Assembly: GCF_021130785.1 (NCBI RefSeq)
Contig: NC_060215.1
Span: forward strand, 114,662,501 to 114,726,500
Reading direction: 5' to 3'
Source of the DNA: Homalodisca vitripennis
Lineage: Eukaryota > Arthropoda > Insecta > Hemiptera > Cicadellidae
Length of the DNA stretch: 64,000 bases
Below the pieces are notes generated by a model. It was given only the letters and a program-made list of their open reading frames with translations. It was not told where the DNA came from and searched no databases. Every line of letters starts with the position of its first letter. Position 1 is the stretch's first letter. Positions 11,546-23,516 of the stretch are shown here, piece after piece. A program made the translations under genes and the position numbers.

Positions 11546-13940
11546 CATTCAACATATATTTTACTCAACATCAAAAAACAATGTTGTAATATTTATGCTA
11601 CACTGCGATCACGTGTTACAAAAGATAAAGTAAAATCATTACAGTTTGTTTTGTACTATGGCCGGTCATTGTTGTGTATAGGCCATATTTTCGCACAGTT
11701 AATTAAACTATTAAATTAATTACGTAAGCTGCGTCATGGTTTTAGAGCTTATCAGCATAAACTGAAATTAAATGTGTTCACAGTCATATGTCAATATTCA
11801 TGGGAGACCAGAACAATGGTCTGTAAAGCAAAATGCACTTTACAAGTGGCTCATATTCCAACTGCCCGTAAAGGTGACTATGGTTTCAAGGCAGTTCTGC
11901 AAATACATAAATCACTACTGAGACAGGCAGTTACGATGTTTTGTCCCCCAGTCTAAACAAACAAGACTGTGACTCACCCACCACAATCGAGGTTAGTCTA
12001 CTGTCATTCTCAACTAAAAGACAAATAACAAAACGGTTGATACTCGTTGCTGGAGGACCACGTACACACTGGTGGTGTTATACTCTTGTGCGCGATATTT
12101 GTAGTTTCCTTTGATATATGCGTCTCATGAATATCATAAAAATGACAGCTCAGATAAGCGATTCTTTAGAACATATTTAGAGACCAAGCCAACGAATCAG
12201 CTGAAGATCTGATAGCTTCCACAACATATTTGCTAAGAACTTGAACTAGCATCTGAGATAAAACGGGTTAATATTTTATTTCACAAAAATTTAAGCTAAT
12301 TCTAAATATCTCAGACAATCATCACCGTCCACTAGTGCAAATATACCTCTAAATTTCAACATCAAGTAATTGTCATCCTAAAAAGCAAGTTACTAGCGCG
12401 ACGCGTTATAATAACAAGATACGAGTTTTAATTATTGTAAAATATAAATCAACAGTCTTTTTGTTTTATAAACATTTACAATTTGTCTTCAATTCCAATT
12501 TATTGAAGTATGTAGGTGTTCAACTACATATTTATAAAATCATCAATATTGGTTTAATATAATACATTAGTTCTTGCTGGGAAGGGTATATTGCTGATTT
12601 TCTCTGAATTAAAAAGTAGGTTCATTACATTCAAAACCATTTTCCATAACAAGTATTTTTTTTTATTTTTAAAATTTTATTTGTTAATTCCGTATTCAAT
12701 ATTCTTTTATCAAACTAAGGATACTAATAAGTTTGCCATGATCCATAACAAGCAAGATAGGTCAAACACAGAATTGTCACTCATTATTATGGTCTCATTC
12801 GTGCGACAAATCCAATGCCTTAGACTCGCTTACAAAACACTTTCAAGGTTCTGACTGTTTTGATTAGAAGTTATATGAGTTTATAATTATTAATATAAAT
12901 TTTAAAACCTTTTTTAAAAAGAGGCTTGTTATCACCCAATTTGTTATTGTGCTGAAAATAGACAATTTGTAATGATAACACATAAATTATCAAAATTAGG
13001 CTTATTATATGAGAGATTATAATACGCACATGTTTCAGAATTTTGAATGACATTACTGGAATTTATAAATCAAAATGAAAGTATTTAATTGCATACATGA
13101 AATTATTTTACTTGCTTCATTAACAAGAAGTAGCTGAAAGTGACAGCGAAGATAAACCTAACAGTTTACAATACTACTAACACTCAGATTTGTATGTTTT
13201 AGGTATTTTCAGAACATTAACACACATCAACAAAATAATAATTGAGGTTTAAATTTAACTTCAAATACCAAATTCGTATATCTTAAATTATTTTTTTTAT
13301 CTGTACAGTCCTAGTATCTTTTTTAATAGATTTGCTTTAAAGTTAGGTGCTATTACATAATTATTAAATTATTATTCCTACGATATTTTACCACTTTACT
13401 AAGCAATCATGTAAATGATCTTAATATTTTACGTCTATAATAAAACACTTTGAATAAGTTACATTTATTTATACAAAGCGTTAAATTTCTTATTTTAACA
13501 TAAAAATACTTCTCTAAAACTAATATTATTCTTAATCTTTTCTTAAGTTGCTACAGAAAAATCCATGAATCAAACTTTATTTATTTTAAATCATATTATA
13601 AAATACGATATAATGTAACAATAATCACTTATCCGGTGTGAAATACTCGTGGTTGAAATTTGTTTGTAATATGTATATAAAAATTAACAGTTATATATAA
13701 CAAGCCATCCTCTGAAACCCAAAATGTATAGTGCCAAATCATAAAATAAAATGGTTTTTAAGTTAATCCTAACACATTTTACTGGTCGTTGCCAAACCAA
13801 AAACCCCTCATAGACGTTTTTACATCCAAGTTTATCAAATCACAAGAAACAGCACTTGTTTGAAAATATCACCGATTCAAATTCTGCCTTCTACATTAAA
13901 CCATACCTTTTCTGTGACAATCTATGTATTATTTTTTTAG
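11544..13940. other. Unassigned AT-rich DNA
   Basis: Only short frames without recognisable domains occur (for example + 11774-11956, + 12591-12854, minus 12871-13053). No RNA gene or repeat is recognised. Confidence 0.45.
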
Positions 13941-14172
13941 AGTTTTATTTACGATGGAAATTTAGAAAGGATAACAGGACTTCGGACCATCGTTATATGC
14001 TACAAAAGGTATAACAAAACATTTCGAGGATTGGAATATATCCTTTTGGTTAGGTGGGTGAGGTATTATACTATAACAGTATAATAACGAAGAGGGTATA
14101 TTCCAATCCTAGAAACGTTTTGTTATACCTTTTACAATATATAACGACAGCAAATGTCCGAAAGCCTGTTAT
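13941..14172. repeat. Fold-back repeat (MITE-like), member 2 of hairpin family
   Basis: The core is a long imperfect palindrome. The left arm at 14004-14040 (aaaaggtataacaaaac, then a ggattggaatata block) pairs with the right arm at 14097-14133. Pairing continues outwards at lower identity to ataacagg (13971) and cctgttat (14165-14172). The centre holds a second palindrome, tattatac/gtataata. The left flank at 13941-13990 (atttacgatggaaatttag and ttcggaccatcgtt) resembles the repeats at 1871-1982 and 37221-37316. No clear target-site duplication is seen. This looks like a MITE or a mobile hairpin module; the family name is unknown. Confidence 0.7.
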
Positions 14173-14727
14173 TTTTTTCAATCTATTTATTCAGTTGCCG
14201 TTCTAGATATATCATGTTCAATCTTAGTAGAACCAATTGTTTTATAGATCGGTCAATCCGGAGTAAACTGTATAGAGAGTGTTTGGCATTGACTCCTGGT
14301 TTAGTTGAAATTCCATTGGAATCAATTAAGCAAGGTACTTTAATAGTTAATCAGATGTTGCAATCGATTTTGGGTTTTGAAAATATCGTTTATGTTAAAT
14401 TAAGTCTCTTTTTAGGTAACTTACCTAAATATAAACGTAAACTTTTTTTATCAATCCACCTGAAATTACAGGCATTTGCAGTGGGTAACTTAGATATTCT
14501 GTTATCAGGCTCGAAAATTGTCTAAATCTTTTACTTTAATTTCACATGGGACTGATCAAAACAAATGTTTATACTTCCATGGAATTTATCTGAAAAGCTA
14601 TGAATATAACATAAAAACGAATTGTAAACCTTTAACTAATGCACCACTACCTTCATTTTTATTTTGTGTTAAAAATACCATTCTCTCAGTTGAAAGTATG
14701 CATCTTTTAATGCATTTCATCGAGTGA
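14154..14727 (+). other. Two short open frames, unidentified
   Basis: The frames at 14154-14525 (123 codons) and 14518-14727 (69 codons) lie just downstream of the fold-back repeat, and the first begins inside its right arm. The first contains LVEIPLESIKQGTLIVNQM, which looks protein-like, but no family is recognised. There are no signal peptide, splice or polyadenylation cues that I can trust. They may be part of a decayed element. Confidence 0.2.
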
Positions 14728-15153
14728 CGTATAAATGCATTAATAACATATACATGTCTTATTATGCTCAGTTAAATATTAATAAACTAGTTTGGGTCTT
14801 AAATAATGCATTTCAAACATGCATATTGTAGTCCAACGAGTTTTCAACGTTTTACTTAGTTTTTAAATGATAATATATTCTTTTATTAATTTAAAAACGT
14901 TTAATTTATTTTATTGTTAAAATGAGTGAAATTTTCATAAAGTACTATTTCACTAAGGCAATCAAGGAAAAAATTGTCACAGAGCTATGTACCAAAATAC
15001 GTAGATTACAGTAACTTAATGTGATTGTGTTTTATTGGATTATCTTTCGGACAGTGTATGCTTCATGAAAAAAGTCATAAAAACAATGGAATCGGAACAT
15101 TTAATGAATTCCAAATGAATAAAATTTAACGTTGAAATGTCGTTGATAAATTA

Positions 15154-15249
15154 GGAGAACCGGTTCCAGGGCGGTCTAAGGCGTTGGACTTCTGGCCTGA
15201 GGTAGAGATAGCGCTGGTTTAAATCCTGCCTGTGACCGTAACGTTTTTT
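15154..15249 (+). repeat. tRNA-Leu-like sequence (SINE head or tRNA pseudogene)
   Basis: The segment contains gggcggtctaaggcgttgga, which matches the D-arm and box A region of tRNA-Leu/Ser genes. Further on, ggtttaaatcc at 15216-15226 is close to the box B consensus GGTTCGAATCC, and cctgcctgtgac follows in the acceptor-stem position. A T6 run at 15244-15249 would stop RNA polymerase III. Box A has lost bases relative to a functional tRNA and I cannot pair the acceptor stem fully. It is therefore more likely a tRNA-derived SINE head or pseudogene than a working tRNA. Confidence 0.6.
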
Positions 15250-15717
15250 AACAGTAATTTCGACATTTCGATGCTCCGACTTTCATAATTATTCTATTTG
15301 ATAATTACTCCCCTTTCTCATAAAGAATTGTCACTCCAAAAAGTATAAGAAATTAATATTTCCTCTTACCTGTATGGCGAGGACTGAGAGTTTAGTGACA
15401 AATATCCTAATTGTTGTTTACGGAAAGAGCTAACATCTAGGCTTGAAAAGTTATTTTCATATTATGTTAATTCATATATGATATTATGATTCATAAATGT
15501 TATGATTCATTTGTTTGCATACTGCATTGGCGCAACTTACTACAATTCCATTTTAAGATTAGAACCAAACATAGAACAGGAGGAAATAAACACTGGAATC
15601 TCCTGTGCATTTCGACAAACAAACCTGTTTCGCTCCGTAATAAAGCTTCGTATCGAAACTTCAACTATGAATGTTAAATAGAATATTTTTAAATTCCATG
15701 AACTTCCAAAGACTCTG

Positions 15718-16059
15718 TTGTACACTTTGCGCATACAAAGAGAGATACCAGTGTCTCGAACCATTTATATTCTTATCTCGGGGTACCACGTGTTTCCCGA
15801 AGTGCCTAAGATTGTTTTAATATTGGGACCAGCCGTTATGGAAAGTGTGGGCCATAATTGTCTAAGACAGTTACATTGTGGTCCAACTAATCCCTACGGG
15901 GACCAATTCACGCTCGCCACCAGCCAGACGGCGGGAAGGATAGACATTCTCACGGCCAGACTTGACTTCCTCTCGTGGCGTCTAGGAGATGGCCGCGAGA
16001 ATACCAATCAGAACATGGCCAGGAATGATCAACTGTCTAGTGAACCTAACTTTGTTTAA
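15718..16059 (+). other. 113-codon open frame in a GC-richer patch, unidentified
   Basis: The second half (about 15880-16050) is clearly GC-richer than its surroundings and reads NPYGDQFTLATSQTAGRID, then TARLDFLSWRLGDGREN. That is hydrophilic and protein-like. No family is recognised. It could be an exon, a remnant of a transposon protein or chance. Confidence 0.25.
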
Positions 16060-19000
16060 ACAGCATAATGATTCAATTGTTAATAATGCTGTAAGAAGCA
16101 GCAGCGCAAAATTTCAGATCCTGCAAATTTCTAACAATTCGTATCAATGAAAAAAAGAATAGACCGGGTTTTAGGCAAATTGTGTTATTTTTTTAATAAT
16201 CTCGAAAATAAATATTTTCCTATTTCAGATATACAATAAATGTACTTGTATAGCTTAAACTTTTTTGGAAATCTGAATTTTTCATCGTATAATAAAATAT
16301 TAATTCGCCCTTAACTTATATATGAAACCATAATGTTTAAAACCCGAAATGAAGTATAAGCTTATGTTCATAAATATTTTATGATTCAAGTTTAGCCTAT
16401 ACTATGAGATTGACTTTGATCCCGGTGGAAGGTGAACATGTTCTTCAGAATCCAAGACCCAAATCCAATCATACCACGTTCAAAAAACTCTGCTCTAACA
16501 TGATTAGGCCTATCGACTAACAATTTCTTGTTTAGGATTCAGTCATTGAGTTTTGCCTTTCTTACCTTAAAGTCGTTTTCACAAAATAATGCGATCATAA
16601 ATGATCGTTTTTATTATAGATTTGCTAATAACATTACACTATTAAAATGCCTAAAACGATTCCTAGGCAAAGGAATAGAAATAAGTTTCAGATATGTTCT
16701 TGACATTCGAAAAGCATATCGATATTTCGAATTAATTGGGTAAATTAAAGTTATACCTACAAGGTTTTGGTTTATCTGAACTATCTGTAAATCCCTTTGT
16801 GATTCTGATTCACAGCATCTACGGAATTGTTTCAGGGATTCAAGATAAATAAAGTACCTTGTTACCTTGCAAAACTGGCCATTTTGCCATTACAGGATTG
16901 GCTGGAAAATAAAGCACATTTATGAAATATGTGTTTTCATTATTCTTGGGCACTGAAATAACTAAAAATTACCAACAAATATTAAACGAGAAACGATTAT
17001 TTCCTTTAAATGATTTAATTTTTGGTATATTACACTAAATCGTTCTAAAATTACAGCTTAATATAAAATAATAATAGCTCCAGCCATAATAACCACTCGA
17101 CAAAAGATTATATATGTCACACAAAGCCATTTTGAAAACACTAATAACCTATTTTTCTTTTGCTTAAAAGATAAATAATGATGGAAGGAATCAACGACTC
17201 AAAAAGGGTAGTTCGTTTTACTGTTTTGACGTACAGGATCTTTTATAACTATTCATTGACTCTAAGTCTTATTCCAATAACGGTCGTTTTCTGGAGAATA
17301 TTTTGGAAGACTAGTTTGTAAAATGGAAAATTCTTGGCTTCATGTCTCAAGGATTGATCAAGTACGTAGTTCTCAGTGCGTGGGTATGGCTATGAAGATT
17401 AAATAGAAACTGAGCACTATAAATTTTAACTACTCTAACCGACAGTCTTGTAGTTTTTTCTCCGTTGTAGAATTAAAATTTCAGTGAAACTATCGCCTTT
17501 AATGGAAGACTGTAATATATCAGTGTAAAAGTGTGATCAGTAATGGTTAACCCCTTGTGATGGACATTGTAACTGGCCATCACGGCTTCCTGTTTATGGA
17601 GGTTAATAAACTATTTACATTTCCGTAATATAGATTTTCGTACGCGTAACATAGCTATTGTGGGAAGGTTTTGTCCAATGCGATTATAATATTATTTTTA
17701 ATTCACCTCACGCTTAGTGCAGTGTATAACATTTGGCATTGATACAGATTAACTCCTAGAATCTGGGGTTCACGTCTGTCTGCTCCGTATTCGTAAACAA
17801 TACCCAGAAACAGTCGGCAACGAAGACTTTTAAAACGAACCCCTGCTATCGTTTCGACACTGATACAACTAGGCTACAAAGAAGATCAGTCTGGTTACTC
17901 AGCAGATAACCAGAGTAATCTAGATGAAGAGTTATTCTCATTACCTCATATGGTGCACAATTAATGCTTAAATTGCAAATAGTATAGGTCCAAGTATAGA
18001 CATGATAAATACCATGAAAAATCTTATGGTCACCATCATGTTCGTACAACTGCTTAGCCTCTATGTATTATTGAACATAAAATAGAACAATTAGTAAATA
18101 ATGTTCTTGTCATAGCCCTTTAAAGAAACATTTTCAAACTACAGGAAAAAAGAAGAAGATTGTTCATATGGGTATGTAGGAATTGTAATTACACTCTAGG
18201 GGCATCTTATAATTAAACCCAAAGACATTCGGTTAAAAATAAGGATATGAGTTTGTCCTTTATGGTTACGAAATGGCTAGTGTGAATAATATGTTCAATT
18301 GATAAAAAAATTTAATTGATCTAAATAATATTTTATTAAAAAAAATACAATTTTCTTCCTTGTGTTATATTTTTCTAACGTCATAAATCATTAAAACACC
18401 TATTATTAAACCCTTACTATTTATATAATATGTACATACTGTAAAAGATTTAAAATATTTTATCTTCAGCTGTTCCTACTTGACCTTCGTTCCAAAGGTT
18501 CTCAAATTGTCTACGTTAAATTTCAGTAATTGCATGAAACGGGAAACTCGCCCTTAAAGAACTGGAATTCTAATCCCAAGAACATTCTTTCTATCTGAAA
18601 ACTATTCGTCAATATAAAGGTACATTTTAAACAGGGGAGGAATATAGTCGTTCTATGTTAAGCACAGTACAGTGTTTACACTGCCTGACACCATTTATTT
18701 GGATACAATGTTAATTGTGATTCGATTCAAATTAATTTGTGGCCAAAGAGATTCCTGACCGAAGCAACAAATCGGTGGGTGGCTCTGATCTAATTATGCG
18801 CCAGTGTGTGCTAACACTCAATGAACGGGTTTACGATAGATACAATGTGTTACGGTTGTGGTTGATGGTCGATGTTATGGTTGATATGGTCGGCACGACA
18901 TGACACAGGCGCGCGGCGTGATAGTCATACTAACCGAACATCGTAACCCATCGGTTTGCGCACAAGGATGCCCATAGAGCCGCACGCCACTGCTCGCCAG

Positions 19001-19467
19001 GGTCGCACAATAATTGACACATTCCTAGTAGAAGACGTAGCCATCGCTTTCTTTGCTAGGCTCAGTTTCATTTCGAAATCGCTGCTATAATAGCACGTGA
19101 AAATGTTTTTATTTACACACTTGCAATAACGTTTATTACTTTCAAAATGGAAACAATGCTCGTTAAAGTTGCCTGCATGATATTCTGCCACTAATATTAT
19201 TAATAGGTAGTTAATATTTTGTTACTTGATTAATTTAGTACATACATTTCCTTGGGTGATTAAGATAATTGATTTTTAGCTTTAAATTCGTTTGAGGAGT
19301 GTCATTATTAATTTATATCTAAGTTTTCCTGTTCACCCAATTCCGAAATATTGTTGACACAATTAATTTATAAATATATATTGGCCCCGCAGAGAAGACC
19401 ATTTTTCAGTCAAGATGTGTTCTAGCGAAGCAGTTTCTGTTTAATATTTGTCAGCTGAAGATGGCTA
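16060..19467. other. Unassigned AT-rich DNA
   Basis: No gene is supported. Short frames (+ 16528-16743, minus 17846-18049, minus 18925-19191) show no domains. A GC-richer patch at 18890-19050 has CpG-rich words but no recognised product. Confidence 0.4.
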
Positions 19468-19510
19468 AAAAAACTGCAGGACAGTTAAGCCATATGTGCT
19501 TTACTGATTT
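19468..19510 (+). repeat. Short dispersed repeat, copy 1
   Basis: The block with ctgcaggacagttaagccat then atgtgctttactgatt is repeated at 21656-21699 with about five differences in 43 bp. It is probably a fragment of a dispersed element. Confidence 0.6.
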
Positions 19511-21655
19511 AACATATTAAATCCTGTTATCGTGTAGATTTTATAATCCACCATATTAATCATATCTTATTTTAATTGGCTATCATCAAAATACACTCTC
19601 TTCATTGTCCTTAAATTTGTGTTTTCTGCTTATTTCTTGAGACACTATATTAAGTCCCATACTCTCACTTTAAGGTATTTTTTTGTGATATTAAATTTAC
19701 GTGCCAACCTACTGAATATAATGCGCATGTAGTTATTCCATGTTTCAAGAAGAAGGTTAGTATCGCCCTTCCACTTATCAACATCGTAATTCATTATTTG
19801 TGTAAATTATCGTGGACCAACAACCAGCATTTACCTGTAACTTGAACTATAAGGAAGGTGCCAACGACACATCTGTGAACTCCGCACCTTTAAATTCTTG
19901 TGTTAAATCTTCATTCCTAAACGCTTTTACACGGTCAATAGAAGGATTGAAACAACTATACTGTTTTTTTATAATGAGGACCACTTCATACAAGGCGGTA
20001 TGGCTACTTATTAAATGTTTATGTTCATTATGGTTTTTATTTTACCAATAATATAGTTAGTTAAGTAATTATAAGTTTAAATTGTTTTATTAAAAGAAGT
20101 TCACATTGGAATATTATTTCTCCAGAGAACCCTTTTAAACCAACGAAAAAGATTACTTTCTACCATTACTGACGACCTTGCACTGTAACAAAAGTCTTAG
20201 AAATAGATTAACCGTTCCTCAAAAGCAATTGTTACAATTATTGATAACCACTGTAATAAATCCCATGAATAATTGGCTGTTCAGTTACAAGAATAAGAAA
20301 CATTTATTTTTCTTTTATTACAAAAATGTTGTACTCTATAATATTACAATAAATTCTAATAAAACTATGTCCATTTTAATTTTCAGTTTAACATACTAAC
20401 CTAAAAATAGCTTAAAGTAACTAAATTAGCACTTAATTACACAATTTGTGTAATATATTTATAACAATAGAAGATTACACAACATCACATAAAATATTTG
20501 AACAAAAAATAAACAATTTTAGTTTTATTTAGTGCATCTAAAAAATTAATTATTTAGTCTCAGAGGAGAAAACTTTAGGGCCTTTAAGGCAGCGCCTGAT
20601 ACGAGGTTCTATCTTATATATAAATTTCTTACAAAGTAAAAACAACAATCAGATAATATATCAAATTAAACTTCAAAACGATGGTCTTGATGAGAATCTT
20701 GAAAAAAGATGTGCCTTATTAAGAATAAAAAACTCTGAAATTTACTATAAATATGAGTAAAACTGCAATTTTTATGTAAAAAGCTATTCGTTATTTTTTA
20801 TTTTGACTTAGCACATTAATACATTACTTTCTAAAAGTAGACAGAGTTCACAACAAAAATATTTCGTATCAGATATTTTTTGGAAATTTAGGTCCAAAGA
20901 TTTTAATGATAAGTCGATGTTAGTTTGTTATACCACTCTCCTATCTTTGCCGAGAGTATAGTATTCCTTGACCAATAGTAAAAGGTGGAGGTTTAAATGA
21001 GACGATATTAAAAGGGTTACAAATATGAAATTATTATTTTTTCCTTGGGTCATATATGTTAGCCTAACGCCTAGAACCAACGGTCAAACACTTAAATAAA
21101 TGTTAAATTAGCGCCAGCAACAACATTATAGACCCAACGTGGTGACGTTCACTCTCTTTAACAGCTTGTTTGACTTTTTTATAACTCTTATTTATGTGTT
21201 TGACAATAGGTTTTAAATGTAGATGTATTATATTTTAATATTTTTAGCGTTTTCCTTACCCCTCTCAGAACCACCTCATCAGAATTGCAAGCACTAATCG
21301 CAGTAATAATACTTTAGCTCACTTAACCATGCTTTTCTGGAATTTCAAATTTGTATACACAAATGTTATCGATGTGTACATTATATAGAACCTATCCGAA
21401 AATGGATAAAATTTATTGGATCAAAACACACCCAGACTTTAACTGCCCAAAAATAGTTGCGAGTATTAGAAAACTCAAGTATAAAACATATTTTAAGGCG
21501 GAAGAGTCCAGGTTTCTGCTCTTAGTACTAAAATGATCTATACGCTTCCCTTACTTGAATATAATCCTGAAAGACTTTTTAGAAAACCAATAAGACTTGT
21601 AAGGTCTTGTTGTATTACTTCATTTGGGCTCCCTAAGGAAGTATTTTTTAGTTTT
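19511..21655. other. Unassigned AT-rich DNA
   Basis: Frames at + 19812-20051, + 20178-20399 and + 21351-21536 carry no recognisable domain. Nothing else is supported. Confidence 0.4.
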
Positions 21656-21699
21656 AAAAACCGCAGGACAGTTCAGACATATGTGCTTTGCTGATTCTT
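21656..21699 (+). repeat. Short dispersed repeat, copy 2
   Basis: It matches 19468-19510 in the same orientation, reading ccgcaggacagttcagacat then atgtgctttgctgatt. The two copies are 2.2 kb apart. Confidence 0.6.
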
Positions 21700-23367
21700 C
21701 TACTTCTCACGGTATCTGTATTAATCGGTCTGGCTTAAACCCACCTTCATAACATGTTTTCGAAGAGGGCTGTTTCCTGTTACCAACCCAATTACTTACT
21801 AGTTGTATATTCCCCTGAGGCTCATAAACAGAAATTATAAACAATTAAAAATGTATTTGACAGTTATAAAGGGGCTATAAGGTATGAAACTTGACATACA
21901 TTTGATCATATTCATATCTTCTGAGTTTATAGACAGCGTTTACAGTACTTGGCCATCCCAATTAATCTCATGATAGATTGTTATGCTAACGATACAAGTG
22001 AGTATTCACGCCTTTACAGTCAGTTCGTCAATGGACGGTCTCACATTTGGGAGTGGTAGTAAAACGTAAGGCAGCATGCCTGAGAAATCGCCGGAATTTA
22101 TTGACAAGCGAATATCACGAGCTTAAAATATTTACAAGAGCAGTTTTTGACAATCAGCATGTTTAATCCGGAGGCCGTGCCCGACAGTCCGGGTCATGTA
22201 ACCCGGGCCTGACACGCCACTAGAGCTCGCGTGACGACTCAACCCTTCTACATGTTTACGGTTTCATTATCGCAACGGCCCATTTTACAAAGTGCTCCAC
22301 TTTTGTTTTCCTGCCCGGAATAAGAATTTATCTTGTAACGTTGTAAATTGCCTTGTGAACGCAGCCTGAAAAGACAGACCCTACCGAATTAGTATACGTA
22401 ATTATTGTATATGTCCTATTTTTCACTCATCGAAGGTAAAATATACGCCATGCAGCAGGGGCAAGCGTACTCGAATAATGAAATATTCATTCGATGTACG
22501 AAGAAAATTATCTTGTTTCTTATTTTTAAACCGTTAATATAACGTGTAAAAATATATATTTAAAATAAGTGTAAGTTTTGTTCAGTATCTTTCTTAAGCT
22601 GACATTTTAGAGTTTCACAAACTATACGAAGAATGAATGAGCTGAAAGTGAAGCAAAAGTAACAAATCATAAAAAATATTATTTGAAATTTATCATTATA
22701 TTGACTATTCACATTTTGGAATCAAAAACAGGTGGTCCAGTAATATGGTGGAATGGTACATATCTACTTAAACTAATTTGTGGTGAACATTACTGTATTT
22801 ATTTTATATGAACAAATTTTATAGGTTTCAATTATAAGGTCATGTATAAGGTTAATTTTATAAGTTATAATAACAATGACTATAAACAACAATGTATTTG
22901 AAAACATTGTGTAGCCTACATCAATACTACAAACAAAATTACAATATATTTTTCTCTACATATAGGGTATAGTTTTATAAAGAAAGAACAAAGTTTTGTG
23001 TTTTATTACTTTAGTAATTCGTGTATTTTTCTATAAACATAAATAAATACGAATTTTAAACCACAAAATATAAAAGAATTGAACTGATTGGAGCAATTGT
23101 TATTTTTTAATCATATCCATAGCTGTATATAACGGGATTTATAAAAGTCAATTTATATTCCGTAAGGTAAGTTATAATAAAGCAAGATAATAAACTCAAC
23201 TGTAAAAACTGTTACAGTAATGGAGTTCGATTTTAATAACAAATACATTTACCATAAAAACTATTGTGAATTATATTGGATTTGCTATAGGAATAGGAAA
23301 TTTGTAGAAATGATTGAGAGTCGTTGCTGCAATACTAACGGCTTGTCAGAAAAATCAGTGGTGAGGA
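21700..23367. other. Unassigned, mostly AT-rich DNA with one CpG-bearing patch
   Basis: No gene is supported. At 22165-22240 there is a GC-rich patch with gggtcatgtaaccc (an inverted repeat) and several CpGs. It could be a promoter fragment, but nothing nearby reads as an exon. Confidence 0.35.
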
Positions 23368-23516
23368 AACCCCCCATTCCAGGAAGAACGTGGGGATGGT
23401 TGCCCCCCTGTTGTGGGGTTGGGGGGTGGTTGAGGGCCCGGGCAGCCTGACGACAGTGTTGTACGGCAGGGCTGATCAATAGGAACCATCCAGGTCAGGC
23501 GGTGAGGGGGGGGCTT
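23368..23516. other. G/C-run island with quadruplex-forming motif
   Basis: Runs of C6 (23370-23375), C6 (23403-23408), G4, G6, G3, G3 and G8 (23506-23513) sit in AT-rich surroundings. The + strand segment 23415-23442 fits the G3+N1-7 quadruplex pattern with loops of 2, 7 and 3 bases. The C6 at 23403 and G6 at 23421 can also pair as a hairpin. A frame on either strand crosses it, but neither has a recognisable domain. Confidence 0.7.

Noticed and set aside
11405..11719. Frames with YIYIYI and VCVCVC runs
   Set aside because: They come from the (TA)n(TG)n tract. No domain or start context supports them.
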